From Lotus japonicus (lineage: Eukaryota; Streptophyta; Magnoliopsida; Fabales; Fabaceae): a stretch of 64,000 nt of DNA. Each line of letters opens with the position of its first letter. The first letter of the stretch is position 1. A program made the position numbers and the translations under genes. The notes under the pieces are model-generated. The model worked only from the letters and a program-made list of their open reading frames with translations. It was not told the DNA's origin and ran no database searches. The stretch spans positions 4,094,501 through 4,158,500 of the forward strand of contig NC_080043.1 in NCBI RefSeq assembly GCF_012489685.1, written 5' to 3'. Positions 35,026-46,880 of this stretch are shown piece after piece.

Positions 35026-35449
35026 TACCTAACCAACTTCAGAATGGTACATTTTCAGATCCAAAAAATCGAAGCTATACTAAATCAACACAACAAACAC
35101 AACCTAAATTCACCATTTGAGAAAGGCCTAAACTTGAAAAACCCATAAATCGAAAGAAACACACACAAAAACTAAATAAAGAGGAGAAGGACTTACAGTA
35201 ACACAAAACAAGAGCTTAGAACCCTAAATGTCGAATTCCGAAAGAAACTCACAAACAAACACTTCAAATAGCTTCAGGAGCTAACCAACAAGCCTTCGCT
35301 GCTTACAGTGGAGCCTTCGCCGCCGTTGTCGCCTTCACTGCCATAATCGCCTTCACCGCCGTGCACTCTTTGTTCTGCTCCCTCCAAAGGTGACAACCCA
35401 CTTCAATTTCCCTCTCAGAAATTCAAAGCCTCGAAATGTGTTAACCACA

Positions 35450-35653
35450 GGGGGACCCACATGGGTTCACTAACCTTAACTCAACTTGGATATAATAATA
35501 ATGAATAATAAATATGTCTTTTTCTTATATTTTTGGAAAATGTTAAAAATTGAAACAAATATTTAAATACGGTACCAGGTGTCGATCCCCCATTGGTACA
35601 CGTCATAACTCGTCAGTTGTGTACCATACATTGGGGGTATGGTAGAATCCGCC
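35450..35653 (-). repeat. Right terminal inverted repeat of the MULE
   Basis: Reads GGCGGATTCTACCATACCCC on the minus strand. The stretch at about 35600-35650 (GGTACACGTC...GTACCAT...GGTAGAAT) is closely related to the right end of the 215-bp element at 52286-52500. It lies upstream of the transposase gene and probably supplies its promoter. Confidence 0.75.
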
Positions 35654-35662
35654 CTTTTGTAT

Positions 35663-36677
35663 CATTGGAACATTTCCTTCTTGTTCATTTCAAAGGAAAC
35701 ATCCTTGACTTAGCACATGAGGATTATATTTGTGTTTGTGGTGTAGTGGCTTTGAACGTGGTCTTACTTTTTTTTATAGATATGAAAGTATAATACGCTG
35801 AGGTATGTGAAGAAATAATTGGCGTATGAACTGATTAATTGTTCATGAATTTCGTTGCATAATTGGTAAATTGGCGTTGACCTTATGAGCTTATAATTAA
35901 ATATCTTTAGCGATGCCGGTTCATAGACCTTCGCTTTCATATGCACAATTAAAAATATTCATAATCGTTCTTATATTTGAATGAAAAATATTTTATGTAT
36001 TTGTACACTTACTCAATGAGTATCTATATATGGATTATAATTCAAAATACTTCTCAAAACTTTTCTGCTATGGAATCACATAAGCGTTCTACTTCTAGAA
36101 TGATTCTCGGTCCCTTCCCACCACGTGTCATTGCTTCACTGGATTCCCCTACGTGACACAATATGACTTCTCCATAATTATAGTTGTTATGTTGCTATCT
36201 ATTGTAACCTGAATATTCACAATGTAACCCTAGTCGTTTCACGTTCTCTCTTTCCCCCTCTCCTTTCTTTCTTTGTATCACTATTGTTAACAACATGCAC
36301 ACAAAAGCATAAGATTTTCAGGAATCAATTCAATTTCATCAACTTAAGAATGATAGTATTCAAGAGATTACATATGTAGTTAAAGTGCTTAAGTGTTGGA
36401 GATATAATGAGGAATACAATGAACCCACCCCACTCTTAACATGTGCATAGTCCTCGATGCACAAAAATACAAATGAAAATGTGTAATAAAAACAAAATGA
36501 ATAACCAAAAAAAAAAGAATCTATAATAATAAATAAAAGACATCAAAGAGAGACATACCAAGTGTTCCCTAATAAATTGTGAATATTTCCAATTGTTGGT
36601 GCTATTTCTTTGCTAGCTGTGAATTTCAAAATTTGATTTACTATTATCTGTTAATCTGCTTTCGTCTTTCATTTTAG
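35663..36677. other. Spacer right of the MULE
   Basis: No coding signal; ordinary AT-rich flank, with a CCACGTGTCA G-box-like word at about 36121. Confidence 0.5.
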
Positions 36678-38561
36678 ATAACCAAGGGTATGTTGGAGAA
36701 GTATGTCCCTGAGAGGGTTCTTGATACTCCAATCATTGAGGTTCTTTTTCTTACCTCACTCCAAGCACAACTTTTTTTCCCACGAAGAACATGATATTTT
36801 GTTTTCAATTAAAACGGCTAGAATTAGTGTTAGATGTATAGTGTAAAGGAAGGCCTTTTTGCTGCAATTTTGTTACTTGTCATCAGATATGAGTTGTGTT
36901 GGAACTTGGAAGGTGAAACCCTTCTTTTGCACAACAGCACGCCCTTCTGTTGATGGTTTTTTATCCTAATGATGTACTTGGACAGGTTATAATGGAAATT
37001 CCTCTTGAATTGATGCTAACCATAAGCAAGAAGCTACCGTGGATGTTTTTCCCTGATATAATTCCCATTGGTCATCCAATATTTGATATTATCAACCCGG
37101 CAAATCCAGAGGTAATTGGAATTCTCCTCTAAAGCCATTAGTTCATAATAAGATATAATTGATATGCTTATTTTTTTTTTTTTCATGATAAGTACACAAG
37201 TTATCAAATTGTCACCCCTTTTTGTAACAATAGTATGTACTAAAAAAGTAAACAACCTTTTTATAGTCATCTGCCTAATGTAATTGTGTTAATCTTTGTG
37301 GCAGACAAATTTGGACTTAAGGTTAGCATGCCTCCTCTTATATGCATTTGACTGCCAGGAAAACTTTTGGCAGTTATATGGTGACTTCTTACTGAGCGCA
37401 GATGAGAGCACTAGCTTATTTATAGCTACAGAGGTGCGTAATAATTTCCAGTTGAGCCGCAAAATTCATATGAGCTCTCTTAAGTTGGCTTGGAATCCTT
37501 TGTAATATTAAGGAAGGGCATTATGCAATCCTTTTTGCAATTACTGTAATTTTTTGGAATAAACTTTGTGACATCTGGTCTTTTTCTGCTGATTCAGGTG
37601 CTTCTACAGCAATCACAAGGCTGTGATTTTAGTCCTTCTTTGAGTATGAACACCAAGGGTTGGTACTGGCTATTATCTTTGAAGGTTTGGTGCGTGTGGC
37701 GCTATAATTCTGTAGTCTGAGGTGGTTAGTAAATCTGACTAATAACTCTTTGCTTATTTCACTTTTGAAAATTCCTTGCTGCTGACCTCTTCAAGAATTC
37801 TTAATCTATGGTTAACTGAGAGATATGGTATATGTCATGAGATGCAAGAACCTTGGTTGTGTTCTGGTTTAATTATGCAGAATTTGTCTTGCACTTTGAT
37901 GACTTTGATGTCTGTGGAAGTGGATAAATGTTGCTGGCTTTGAGGGGCTGATGCGTGTTGCCTACTTGAAGATTTGTGCCTGGCTTGGATCACATCTTTG
38001 TTGTCTGATGATTGTTGTCTTCTGTTTTTGTTACTCTTTTAGCTTTCTTTAGCTTTCTTTTTGTTGTCATCTTGTGTATGTGTTGCTTGTTGTGAGTCTC
38101 GTGGCTACTTCTTTGACTCTATTTGTTTTGCTGTTTTAACTCGTGTTATGCTTACTTGGGAGAGCGTTGTTGCCAAGAATCTTCTATTATATCTATTGTG
38201 ATTGCCTTTTCAAAAAAAAAAAAACTTTGTGACATATGGTGTTGATTTGTATATCCAGGAGGAACTTTTGGAGCTGCAGGATCCTAATTTTGCTTCTACT
38301 TTGAGAAGTCACCAACAACGAGCCTTAGAATTCTGGGAGAAAAACTGGGTAAAAATCAAAGTGTTCTTGTTGAATTTGTTAGCTTTCCATTATGAAAATA
38401 CCTTATTTTGTGTTACTAACAAATTGTGTTAATCTTGTCAGCCTAGTGGTGCACCCCTTAAAAGAAAGCGTCTTGCTTGTGATCCTCAGAGGTTCATTTG
38501 GGCAGTAGGTATTGCACAATCACGATGTATCTATAACTACTGCAAAGGTTATCTCCAATGA
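36678..38561 (+). pseudogene. Chimeric gene fragment: PDH E1-beta exon plus SET-domain exons
   Basis: Exon 36678-36740 (GMLEKYVPERVLDTPI) matches an exon of mitochondrial pyruvate dehydrogenase E1 beta, with its intron borders. About 250 bp on, exons 36986-37111, 37305-37433, 38259-38348 and 38442-38561 join in phase to a 154-aa stretch of a plastid-type SET-domain lysine methyltransferase (MEIPLELMLTISKKLPW, LDLRLACLLLYAFD, LEFWEKNW, PQRFIWAVGIAQSRC). The catalytic NHS/Y part and the substrate-binding domain are missing: after SRC the frame runs into unrelated sequence and stops. The N-terminal part is missing too. Two unrelated genes side by side with introns kept suggests DNA capture by a transposon. 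Probably not functional. Confidence 0.7.
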
Positions 38562-41291
38562 TACTATTCATCCAAGGGTTTTACCCCATGTGATCAAGGT
38601 CCACCGTAAGGGCAAATTAAGGTTGCTTTTTCTTATCTTTTGGTTGGTCTCATGTAGGTTTGTAAACTTTTTTGGGTTTTATCGTGTTGATTTTCTTTTT
38701 GTTGCTTACCTGGTCAGTGAAAAGTTAATGGATGAATTTGCAGTACAATTTACTTTTTGGGAAACTTTTGATAGGATAAAGTTGTTCAATTGTTTTGTGT
38801 GTGAAATTGCTTTCAATTTGTGGGAATGGTGTTTTTCATTAGGTTGTGTATAGAATATATGTTCTATTAATTTTATTTTTGACAGTAGTGAATGAAACTT
38901 GAATGATTGACGTTAGAAACTAGAACATGGCATCTATACTGGGTCACTCCAAGGCCAAGCTGAATATCTATTTTTAAAATAAATTTCTGCATTTTAAGTT
39001 CATAAATACTAATTAATTGAATTTTTGTAGTGGCAAAGTGGCTTGTGGGTACTCGGATTACGATAATTGAAGTGAGCATAAAAACCTTGTGCTTAAAGAT
39101 GTTGAGTTATGTTGAACTATTTCAAGTAAAATGCTTGTCTAATGAAATAGGGTTAAATTATAGATCACAGTGGAATATAAATCATGAAAATGATAAATGA
39201 TGGAGGGATGTCCTGCCACCCTCCCCGTGTGTTTGTGCTTTTGCAAGTTAGATAACTGTAACTTGTGGTGTATTTGTGTTGCTTTCGTTAGCATTTAGCA
39301 CTTAGCACTTTTAGTGGGAGCCAGGACATTTTACTTTAGATTAGATTTTCCTAATCTTAGTTGTGCTGATTGTGTGAGCAAAACACAGTCTTTTTTAGTA
39401 AGTAAAGGTTAAACCTTCTTTGTAGCGATCAATCTTTGTATTGAATTGTTTGTTTCTTAGTTTATTCTATACTATGGCGTGTAGGTGTACACTTTTTTTT
39501 TTGGAAGGAGGATACCTCTGATTGTTCTCATGGTTGCCTTGGTCTTTCCATGACTAAGAGTGATGTCACTGCCGCAGAAATTTCTACATGGGCTAAAATG
39601 ATAACAGAACCAAAGGTTTTTCTCATTTTAAGAATGTCTAAATTGAAAAAAGTGAATGCTTTAACTATTAGCAGATTATGTGGTTAAGTTATTTGGCCAT
39701 TTGACCTTTGTTTTAGTTGTACTGAACTACACCATCGCAATTTGATGGACTCTTTTATTTTAAGATTTTACTATATGTAATTGAGATGAGATTTCAATTT
39801 ATTTGATCCCAAAAAAGCATGTTGTGTTGGGTTATTTAATTTAGTTCAAATTAGTTGAAATTTTAATTTAGCAGATTATGTGGATTTCAACAAGGATTGA
39901 TTCTTGGCGGGTGCAATTTATCTTTCCGATGTACCAAAAAAAATTGATCCATAACACATTATAACACATTATAGCATGTTTCATAAGTGGAATAATTAAT
40001 TTAGTTCAAGTTTTAATTAAAACCATAATATATTTTTTGATTTGTCGGAATTCTATTTGGTGATTGTATAAACAATGTTACACTGACGATGCATACACAT
40101 TAATTTCTTCGGTTTTAGTAAGAAACAATATCAAATATGCGCACTAATTTTTGTATATTTGATTTTTAACATACATGTTATAATATTCACCTAGTAACCC
40201 ACATCCGAACACAAACAAAGGACAGCCCAGCCCAAATAGAAAACAGTTTTTGCTTCAGGATATTTGTATGACCCATGCAAGTGACCAGAAACACCCAATA
40301 ACTCAGACTAAACCACCACACCCAGCATGACCCAGACCCAGAGTACCAACAAATGATCTACTCTAACTATGGGAACCAACAATGATGATCTTCTGGAAAC
40401 ACTACAATCTCTAAGCACCCTTTCAACCTGCTCACCTCAAATCTTGCAAACACTGGAAGGAAGAACATTGCGACCAGCCAATACATTATACAACCCCTAT
40501 AGCCAAGGAATCATCCCAAATTTCCCAAACAAAAAACTCAATTTTGACTATCCTGTGTAGGCTTCTTTTTTGTAAGGATATGTGAGAGTAGGCATGTGCT
40601 TGCAAAACTTTCAGTTCCTACATTTTGTGCTTTTCACAGTCTAGTTGTTTATCTTTTTGTACTTATTATATTTGGTTTGGAGGTACACCTAGTACTCCTA
40701 TTCTATTATATACATCTTTTGTTGATAAAAAAAAAAAAATCTTCGGGAGTTTTAGCTTCCAATCCAAAGACTAGGTCTCTAACATCACAAGAGAATCATT
40801 TAGAGACAACCAATGATAACCCCTATGTACTTAGTAGCACTCATTATGGGGTTGAATTTGCCACCCCACTTTAAAGTGGGCAAATACATAATTGCCCTTT
40901 TCCTAAGTATTTTGAAAGTTAAAGTTCCGAAGTCATTGTTACTAGAATTAACACCTCATGTTTTTTACTACTTAATTTGGAAGTTAAAGTTCCGAACTAC
41001 TTTAGAACTTAAAATCTCATCGTAAAGAAGACACAAGTTTAAATTCTGAAAAAGTTGTTTGTTTGACAACAATTTTATGTAGTGCATAGTATTATTTGTT
41101 TTTAAAGTTGAGATTGAAAATCCAAAAATATGTGAAAGAAAGAATGCTCAAAATAAATAAATAAAAAGAAGGAAAGAAAAGGAAAATGGCATGTAATAAG
41201 AGGAAACTAATTTTATTATCTCAAAATCCAGCATTGCTTGTTATTTTATTAGTAATTCCCAATGGCAATGTTGTAGACAAAAGCCAAACAC
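38562..41291. other. Spacer with small unassigned open frames
   Basis: At 39500-39616 a short frame ending at a donor-like GTTTTT (…SMTKSDVTAAEISTWAKM…) looks protein-like and could be another captured exon; I do not recognise it. At 40369-40560 a 63-codon frame starts MGTNNDDLLETL and ends NFDYPV; it too is unrecognised. The rest is AT-rich. Confidence 0.4.
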
Positions 41292-42033
41292 TTAACATGG
41301 AAAAGTGCAAGAGCATATTTGTTTAGAGCACATCCCTTTAGCAAGCATTCCGTATTGCTTGCGACATTCTTGGTCACACTTGCCAAATCTGCTTGTACAC
41401 ACCACATCCAATCTTCGGGTACAAAATCTTGGACTAGGACCCCCTGCAGATTAATTTTTAACTGTATAAGATCTTAACCGTTAAATATTACTACGTGCTT
41501 TATAATTAAAGAAATAGTTATTTGAATTACGTACCTAAGATAAATATTGAATAAGATCACTTTTATTTTTAGTGGTTCAATAATATTTTGACATATGTCG
41601 TGAGTCAGAATTTTCTAAAACATATGTCAAAATATTAATGATCCACTTAAGCTTCGGTGATTTTATCCAAAATAAATCTTAAGTGGTTTAGACATGCAAC
41701 ACGTATAAATAAAATGGATAATTCTTTCACCATTGGATTGAACTTCAAGGTCATGTAATTTGGGCTTCAACTCTGGAGGATCTTGATTCCATACTCTTGC
41801 CTCTGTTACTTTTGTCAGCGCTCCATTTTCTTCACCACACACAAAAAATTAAATCAGCGTCGAATCATGAATCTCGAACTAATAGGAAGACATTCAAAAG
41901 AAAAATGGACTATATATGAACATTATAAGACTAATTACACATTTATTTAGAATAAGTTGAAAGTGAAAACTATATGATCGGTACCGGAGGAAAGAACAAG
42001 CAGAACGATTAGAACAAAAGTTATGGCCTTCAT
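41292..42033 (-). CDS. Defensin-like cysteine-rich secreted peptide
   Basis: Three exons in phase: 42033-41985, 41829-41731, 41443-41292; 99 aa. Exon 1 is a signal peptide (MKAITFVLIVLLVLSS). Exon 2 encodes a 33-residue, Cys-free, mixed-charge segment. Exon 3 holds eight cysteines spaced C-x7-C-x6-C-x3-C-x11-C-x4-C-x1-C-x3-C; the CxxxC and CxC pairs are those of the cysteine-stabilised alpha-beta fold. This is a member of the plant defensin-like (LCR/DEFL) class, acting outside the cell in defence or signalling. A TATA-like run (42112-42124) lies about 80 bp upstream. Most relatives have one intron and no acidic spacer; the extra exon could be a propeptide, or my middle exon could be skipped. 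Skipping it would keep the frame. Confidence 0.75.
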
Positions 42034-42876
42034 CTTTGATTTCTTAGAACTATAATGCTATCTTGAATTCTGACTTGCGGGTTGGTAATTTCGTATGAAG
42101 CTCTACACTTACAGATATATATATAGCTGAAAAGCATTCAATGCTCTTAAATGATCTTTAATATGCTCTTTAATGTAGTACAATAAAAATAGTATTGTTT
42201 ATTGTATTTAATATATATAATTATTAAATTTTTATATTTCACCATTACAAATGTCTTCATTATATATTTGTTTCCAAGGCTTTTCTTATATTTATAATAT
42301 CATTCTCTTTTATAAAAAAATATATTCCTTTTGTCAATATTTATAAGTCACTTTCATTTAATACTCTTTAATGTACTATAATATAAATATTTTTAAGTTT
42401 ATCTAATAAAATCTTAAATTTTTCTATTTCACTGTTACCAATGTTTTCATTTTATATTCTTTTTGCCCATATTTATGCATTTCTTTTATTTTATTTTTAT
42501 AGGGAAAACTTTGTATTAAAAGGGGTACAAGAGGTACATCAACCCTTAATACGCATTTCTTTTACTTAACTTTTCAGAATTAAGAAAATGAATTAATACT
42601 AAATTTGCAAAAAGTTCTTCTTTAGAAAGTAAAAATATATTATAACATATATAAAGTTGACTAATAAACCCTCACAACATTTGTACAAATTTTTATTAAT
42701 TTTCCTAAATTCGCCATATTTAAAACTTTAAAATTCATCTAATTTCTCTCTCTCTACTTTAACTATCTGATTTATTTCAAATGAATATCTCTCTCCGAGT
42801 TTTTTTTTTCAAAATCACATTATCTCTTTTTATAAGAAACACTTTGGAAATTTTCTTGGTCATATCTTATCGTATA

Positions 42877-43189
42877 TTCCCTCCGGTCCTTTTTATAAGA
42901 AACACTTTGGAAATTTTCTTGGTCATTTTTATAAGAAACACTCTTATAAAATTAAGTCAAATAATCAATACCAATGCAAAGGGACTTATTCCCAATACAA
43001 AAATATGGAGGGAAATTGCAAGCACCCAATAGGTATGATCAACATTTATGGTAATTAGTATGATTGTTCCTGTAAAAAGGTAAAAACATCATTGGAATTA
43101 AGCATAGTAGTTAATTTTATAAAAAATATTAGTTTCCTTGGTTTGTGTGATTTTATCCAAGTTTTTCTTATAAAAATGACCGGAGGGAG
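42877..43189. mobile_element. Stowaway-like MITE
   Basis: TA on both sides; left end TTCCCTCCGGTCCTTTTTAT and reverse-complemented right end CTCCCTCCGGTCATTTTTAT. The TA duplication and CTCCCTCC terminus are those of Stowaway (Tc1/mariner) MITEs. 313 bp. The left end contains an extra internal copy of the TTATAAGAAACACTTTGG segment (42832 and 42892). Confidence 0.8.
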
Positions 43190-43388
43190 TACTATATACT
43201 ATTTTTGAAACCAAAAAGTTACAACTCCGACGAGTTTCACCCCCTCATTCTATATCTATCTTCATAAGCTTTCTCTCTCATACTATAATTAGTAGGTAAA
43301 TGATGTCCTTTTTATATTTTCTGATTTTTTAGCAATTTAAATATTAAATAGTTCAATATTTTTGAAAATAACTACAGTATTAATATTT

Positions 43389-44520
43389 AGAGTAAAATAC
43401 ACTCCCCTCCCTTGAGGTTTGCCAATATGACACTCAGCCCCATTCTTAATCAAAATCTACACTCCACCCCACTTACTTTACCAAGTTAAGTATATCTTAA
43501 AAGATGCTCACGGAATATTCTTTTTCATTCCAAACTAATAGATTTAAATTTTCAAATAATATAAAAAATATTTTAATGTTATTTTTATTTAAAAAAGTTT
43601 AAGAAATTTACGATTAATATTTTTGTAATAATCTATTTGAAACTATTTACTGTATTATATGTATGTTGAGGAAAGCTACAAATATTCTCACAATATAATT
43701 TATAATATTAGATGACTTTTTTCTTCATAAAATTCATCTTGGATTATATAATTTTAAGATATATAAATTATATTTTAATTTTTTATTGGTAAATTGAAAA
43801 GATAAATTGCATCATCTAAGACTTCCCACACCCAATTCATATATCTCAAAGCTTTTACCACTTGAGCTATCATTCGATGACATACAACATCATGTGATTG
43901 AGATTATTAAGAATTTAAATCCTTTTTTTTTTGAGATATGAAACTATACCTTATTCAGTTATTCTAGTAGACCAAACAGTTCAAGTAACAAACATCTCTT
44001 ATTTGTTGCATTTTCCATTTTATTTGCTAAGATAATATTGCATGTTGCAAGTGCAACCAATCTATGAAGCTAATAATATACTAATTGAGAAGGTGACCAA
44101 AACAATCATAATTTTTTTTCGGGCTTTTAATTGGAATCAATGTCATCTAATTAATCATGGAATTTTGTTAGTACAATTAATCATGAAAATAGGTTAAAAG
44201 AAAAATAGAAGTATTTGTTTAGTCTAAATTTATATTTGTAAACTTAAATGTTATTGATATTCCTATACAATATTGTGAAAATATTTAATTGTAAATATCT
44301 TAAACTTCTTGAAATAAAAAATAATAAAGGGATTTTTTTTAATTTATAATTATTTAAATATTTAAATTTATTAGTTTGGAATTAAAGAGAATATTCCGTT
44401 AGCATCTTTTAACATGTAGTTAACTTGTTAGATTTAGTGGGGTGGAGTGTAGAATTTGGTTAAGAATGGGGTTGGGTGTCATTTTGACAAACCTCAAGGG
44501 AGAGGAGTGTATTTTACTCT
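43389..44520. mobile_element. 1.13-kb non-coding TIR element
   Basis: Left end AGAGTAAAATACACTCCCCT; reverse-complemented right end AGAGTAAAATACACTCCTCT. The inverted similarity continues for about 190 bp (including a CTACACTCCACCCCAC block and a GAATATTCTNTTT block). AATATTT flanks both sides (43382-43388 and 44521-44527). The interior is AT-rich with no transposase. Long TIRs suggest a Mutator-like or foldback class, but the 7-bp duplication does not settle it. Confidence 0.75.
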
Positions 44521-45405
44521 AATATTTATTAATGACATTAGAATAATTAATAAAAATCAATTGTGACTTTTTTCAAAAATAACTACAGTATTAATTTAAC
44601 TTTTAACGGTTTTTAATGACATTAGAATAATTAATAAAAGTCAATTGAGATTTTTCTACAACAAGCTATATGCTGACAAAGTTTTTTTTTCAATGATTAC
44701 GATTATTTTTTATATAACAAAATAAAAATTTGATATCAAATAGTTTTAAAGGATTGATTTGAAAATTAACTCAATTTTTTTGTATTTTATGTTTTCGTAT
44801 ATACATCTGAAAGATTAAAATGGTTTGGTATATTGATTTAAAACATAACAAATTAGAAAGTAAAAAAAAAAGGAATTAGAATATACTTAGGATTAGAAAA
44901 AAAATTAAATATGTAATATATGTACTTATGTGCTAAGGTTTTTCCCATTTGATTTTTCTTGGCAAGGTTTTGATGAGGCTCATCCTTAAGCTTTTGTTTT
45001 ACCAGTTTACAGTGTAGGCGTTTGTTGGGTGTGTCTTTGCTTAGACTTGAGGAATTATTTGTGTGTGTTGTATTTCTCATGAGATATTTTCTCATGTTCT
45101 GGTTTATTATTAATAATAGTTCTTCCATTTTCAAAAAAAATATGTATTTTAAAAAGAAAAACGAGAGAAAAAATATGAAAAGATCTGATGTATGCCGATA
45201 AAGTACTCTTATTCCATCCATGCATGGTGTGGGATGTCATATTTGTATTTCTTGATTTTTCAGTAGTTTTATTCAACAATTCCATATTGTTGTAAATAAC
45301 TACGATATTAACATGACATGTAATAGTTATTAATGATATTAGAATAATTAACAAAAGTCAATTGTGACTTTTCTACCAAAGATATTTGATATGTTTTATG
45401 AAATA

Positions 45406-45710
45406 CTCCTTCCGTTCCTATTTATAAAAACCAAACTAACATTTCATGTCCCTTAAGAAAGTGGTTCGTAATATTAAATTTAATTTGTTCAAATTTATCT
45501 CAACTTTCCAAAACTACCCCAACTTATTTTTTTTTAATTTCTATTTATCATTAATGAGTTGCATAGTGGAAAGAAAGAAAAACCTCTACTAAATGAGGGT
45601 ATTGTTGCCAAAAAATAATTAATGCATGCATCTTGAAATTTGAATTGGTTCTTATAAAAATGACCAAGCTACCCCCTTCCCTTGGTTCTTATAAATAGGA
45701 ATGGAGGGAG
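45406..45710. mobile_element. Stowaway-like MITE
   Basis: TA duplication at both ends; CTCCTTCCGTTCCTATTTAT at the left and CTCCCTCCATTCCTATTTAT, reverse-complemented, at the right. 305 bp, related in its ends to the MITE at 42877. Confidence 0.8.
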
Positions 45711-46589
45711 TATATATTTATTGTTTTAGTTTAAATATAGAAAGTTACAATTTTTTTAATAACTATGAATATTTGATAAATTACAATTTTATTAAATATA
45801 AGTTTAATTTTGAGACTAACTATAAGATGACCATTCATTTAATAAGTAAAATCATGTTCTATGTTCAGGAATGAACACTTAAAATGGGTATAAGTCTCAA
45901 ACCCTAGTAGAAGCTGGGCGAGGTTATAATCTAGTCCTTTTTGAATAAATCCCAAAAGTCTCTTTACATGGTACAAGAATCACCTTTTATAGAGACCCTA
46001 ATTCCTAAGCTAGTTGGGCTAACCAAGCCTCGCTTCTCTCGGCCAAGTTCCCTTACATATGTTGGACCGCCCATGGCGGTTACTTTGAATTACTATGCCT
46101 CTTTCTATTAATTTCCTTCTAACGCCCTTGGCTTGGGAGCCTATGCTTAGCTAAAACGTCGGGTGAGACCCATTTGGGGGCTGGAGGTCTCGCCCAGTCT
46201 ATCATATATCTCTATTATTGTATAAATGAAATCAAGATCATTATTTATATTTTAGAATAATCATAAAATTAATAGTATGATGGCATATATCCCTTTTATT
46301 TTATAATTTTGAATTAAATATAATTTAAAATAAATAAATAAAACTTCTACAACTATGTAATGCATAAATTTAATAAAATGTTGATCATATCAATGTAGGG
46401 TTCCCTCCCACTAGCTATGCAATCTAGCTTGCTCCATTCACTTCAATATACTTATATCCAAGCTCAGGGAAAGGTACGATCAACAACAACATGCTTCTTT
46501 ATCAAAGACATATTAAGTGAAATTTCATTCTTTCAAAACAATTTACTTATGCCATTTACCGATGAAGATAGGATATTATCCCCACAGGA
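45711..46589. other. Spacer, possible retroelement remnant
   Basis: 45880-46200 is richer in GC than its surroundings and has CTGGGCGAG near its left end and its inverse at its right end. It may be a fragment of an LTR, but no gene or PBS was found. Confidence 0.35.
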
Positions 46590-46880
46590 CATCATGACCA
46601 GAGAACGAGAGAATTTCCACTACCGCTGAAAGGATAGCCAAGCCGTGAGCGCGGTGGGAACGAGCTTCCCAAAAAGCCAGCCCAGGGCCGGGGTCGGCAT
46701 AGAATGAACAGGATGTCCCTAATGTTGTGTTGGCAAAGCCAACTTCTTGAGTTGTGGGGCAAGGAAGAGTGGACGTGGGGACTCAGACCGGGGCGTAGCG
46801 TAACTAAGAGAGTCATTCCATTTAGGGCGAGACAGAATGGGTGGGCACGAGCAGTCTGGTGTCTGAGCCATTATAGTCAC
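46590..46880. other. GC-rich, organelle-like insert
   Basis: About 290 bp near 52-55% GC inside DNA of about 25-30% GC. Words such as CCCAGGGCCGGGGTCGGC and even base use are more like plant mitochondrial than local nuclear DNA. No coding frame is recognised. A nuclear copy of mitochondrial DNA is the likeliest source; a bit of retroelement is the alternative. Confidence 0.4.

Larger units (their letters stand above)
20341..35653. mobile_element. 15.3-kb Mutator-like element carrying four genes and a satellite array
   Basis: An exact 9-bp duplication, CTTTTGTAT, flanks the element at 20332-20340 and 35654-35662. The left end GGTGCATACTAGGATACC and the reverse-complemented right end GGCGGATTCTACCATACC match at 13 of 18 positions, and patchy inverted similarity continues for about 180 bp (for example TATGACGTGGACCAA against TATGACGTGTACCAA, and a TTTCAATTTTTAA word on both sides). 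Inside are B3 and GRF genes on the plus strand from the left end, an Ulp1-like and a FAR1/MULE transposase gene on the minus strand, a 137-bp tandem array, a tRNA-like repeat and a nested hAT element. Long TIRs plus 9-bp TSD plus a MULE transposase make the assignment firm; precise TIR length needs alignment. Confidence 0.9.
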
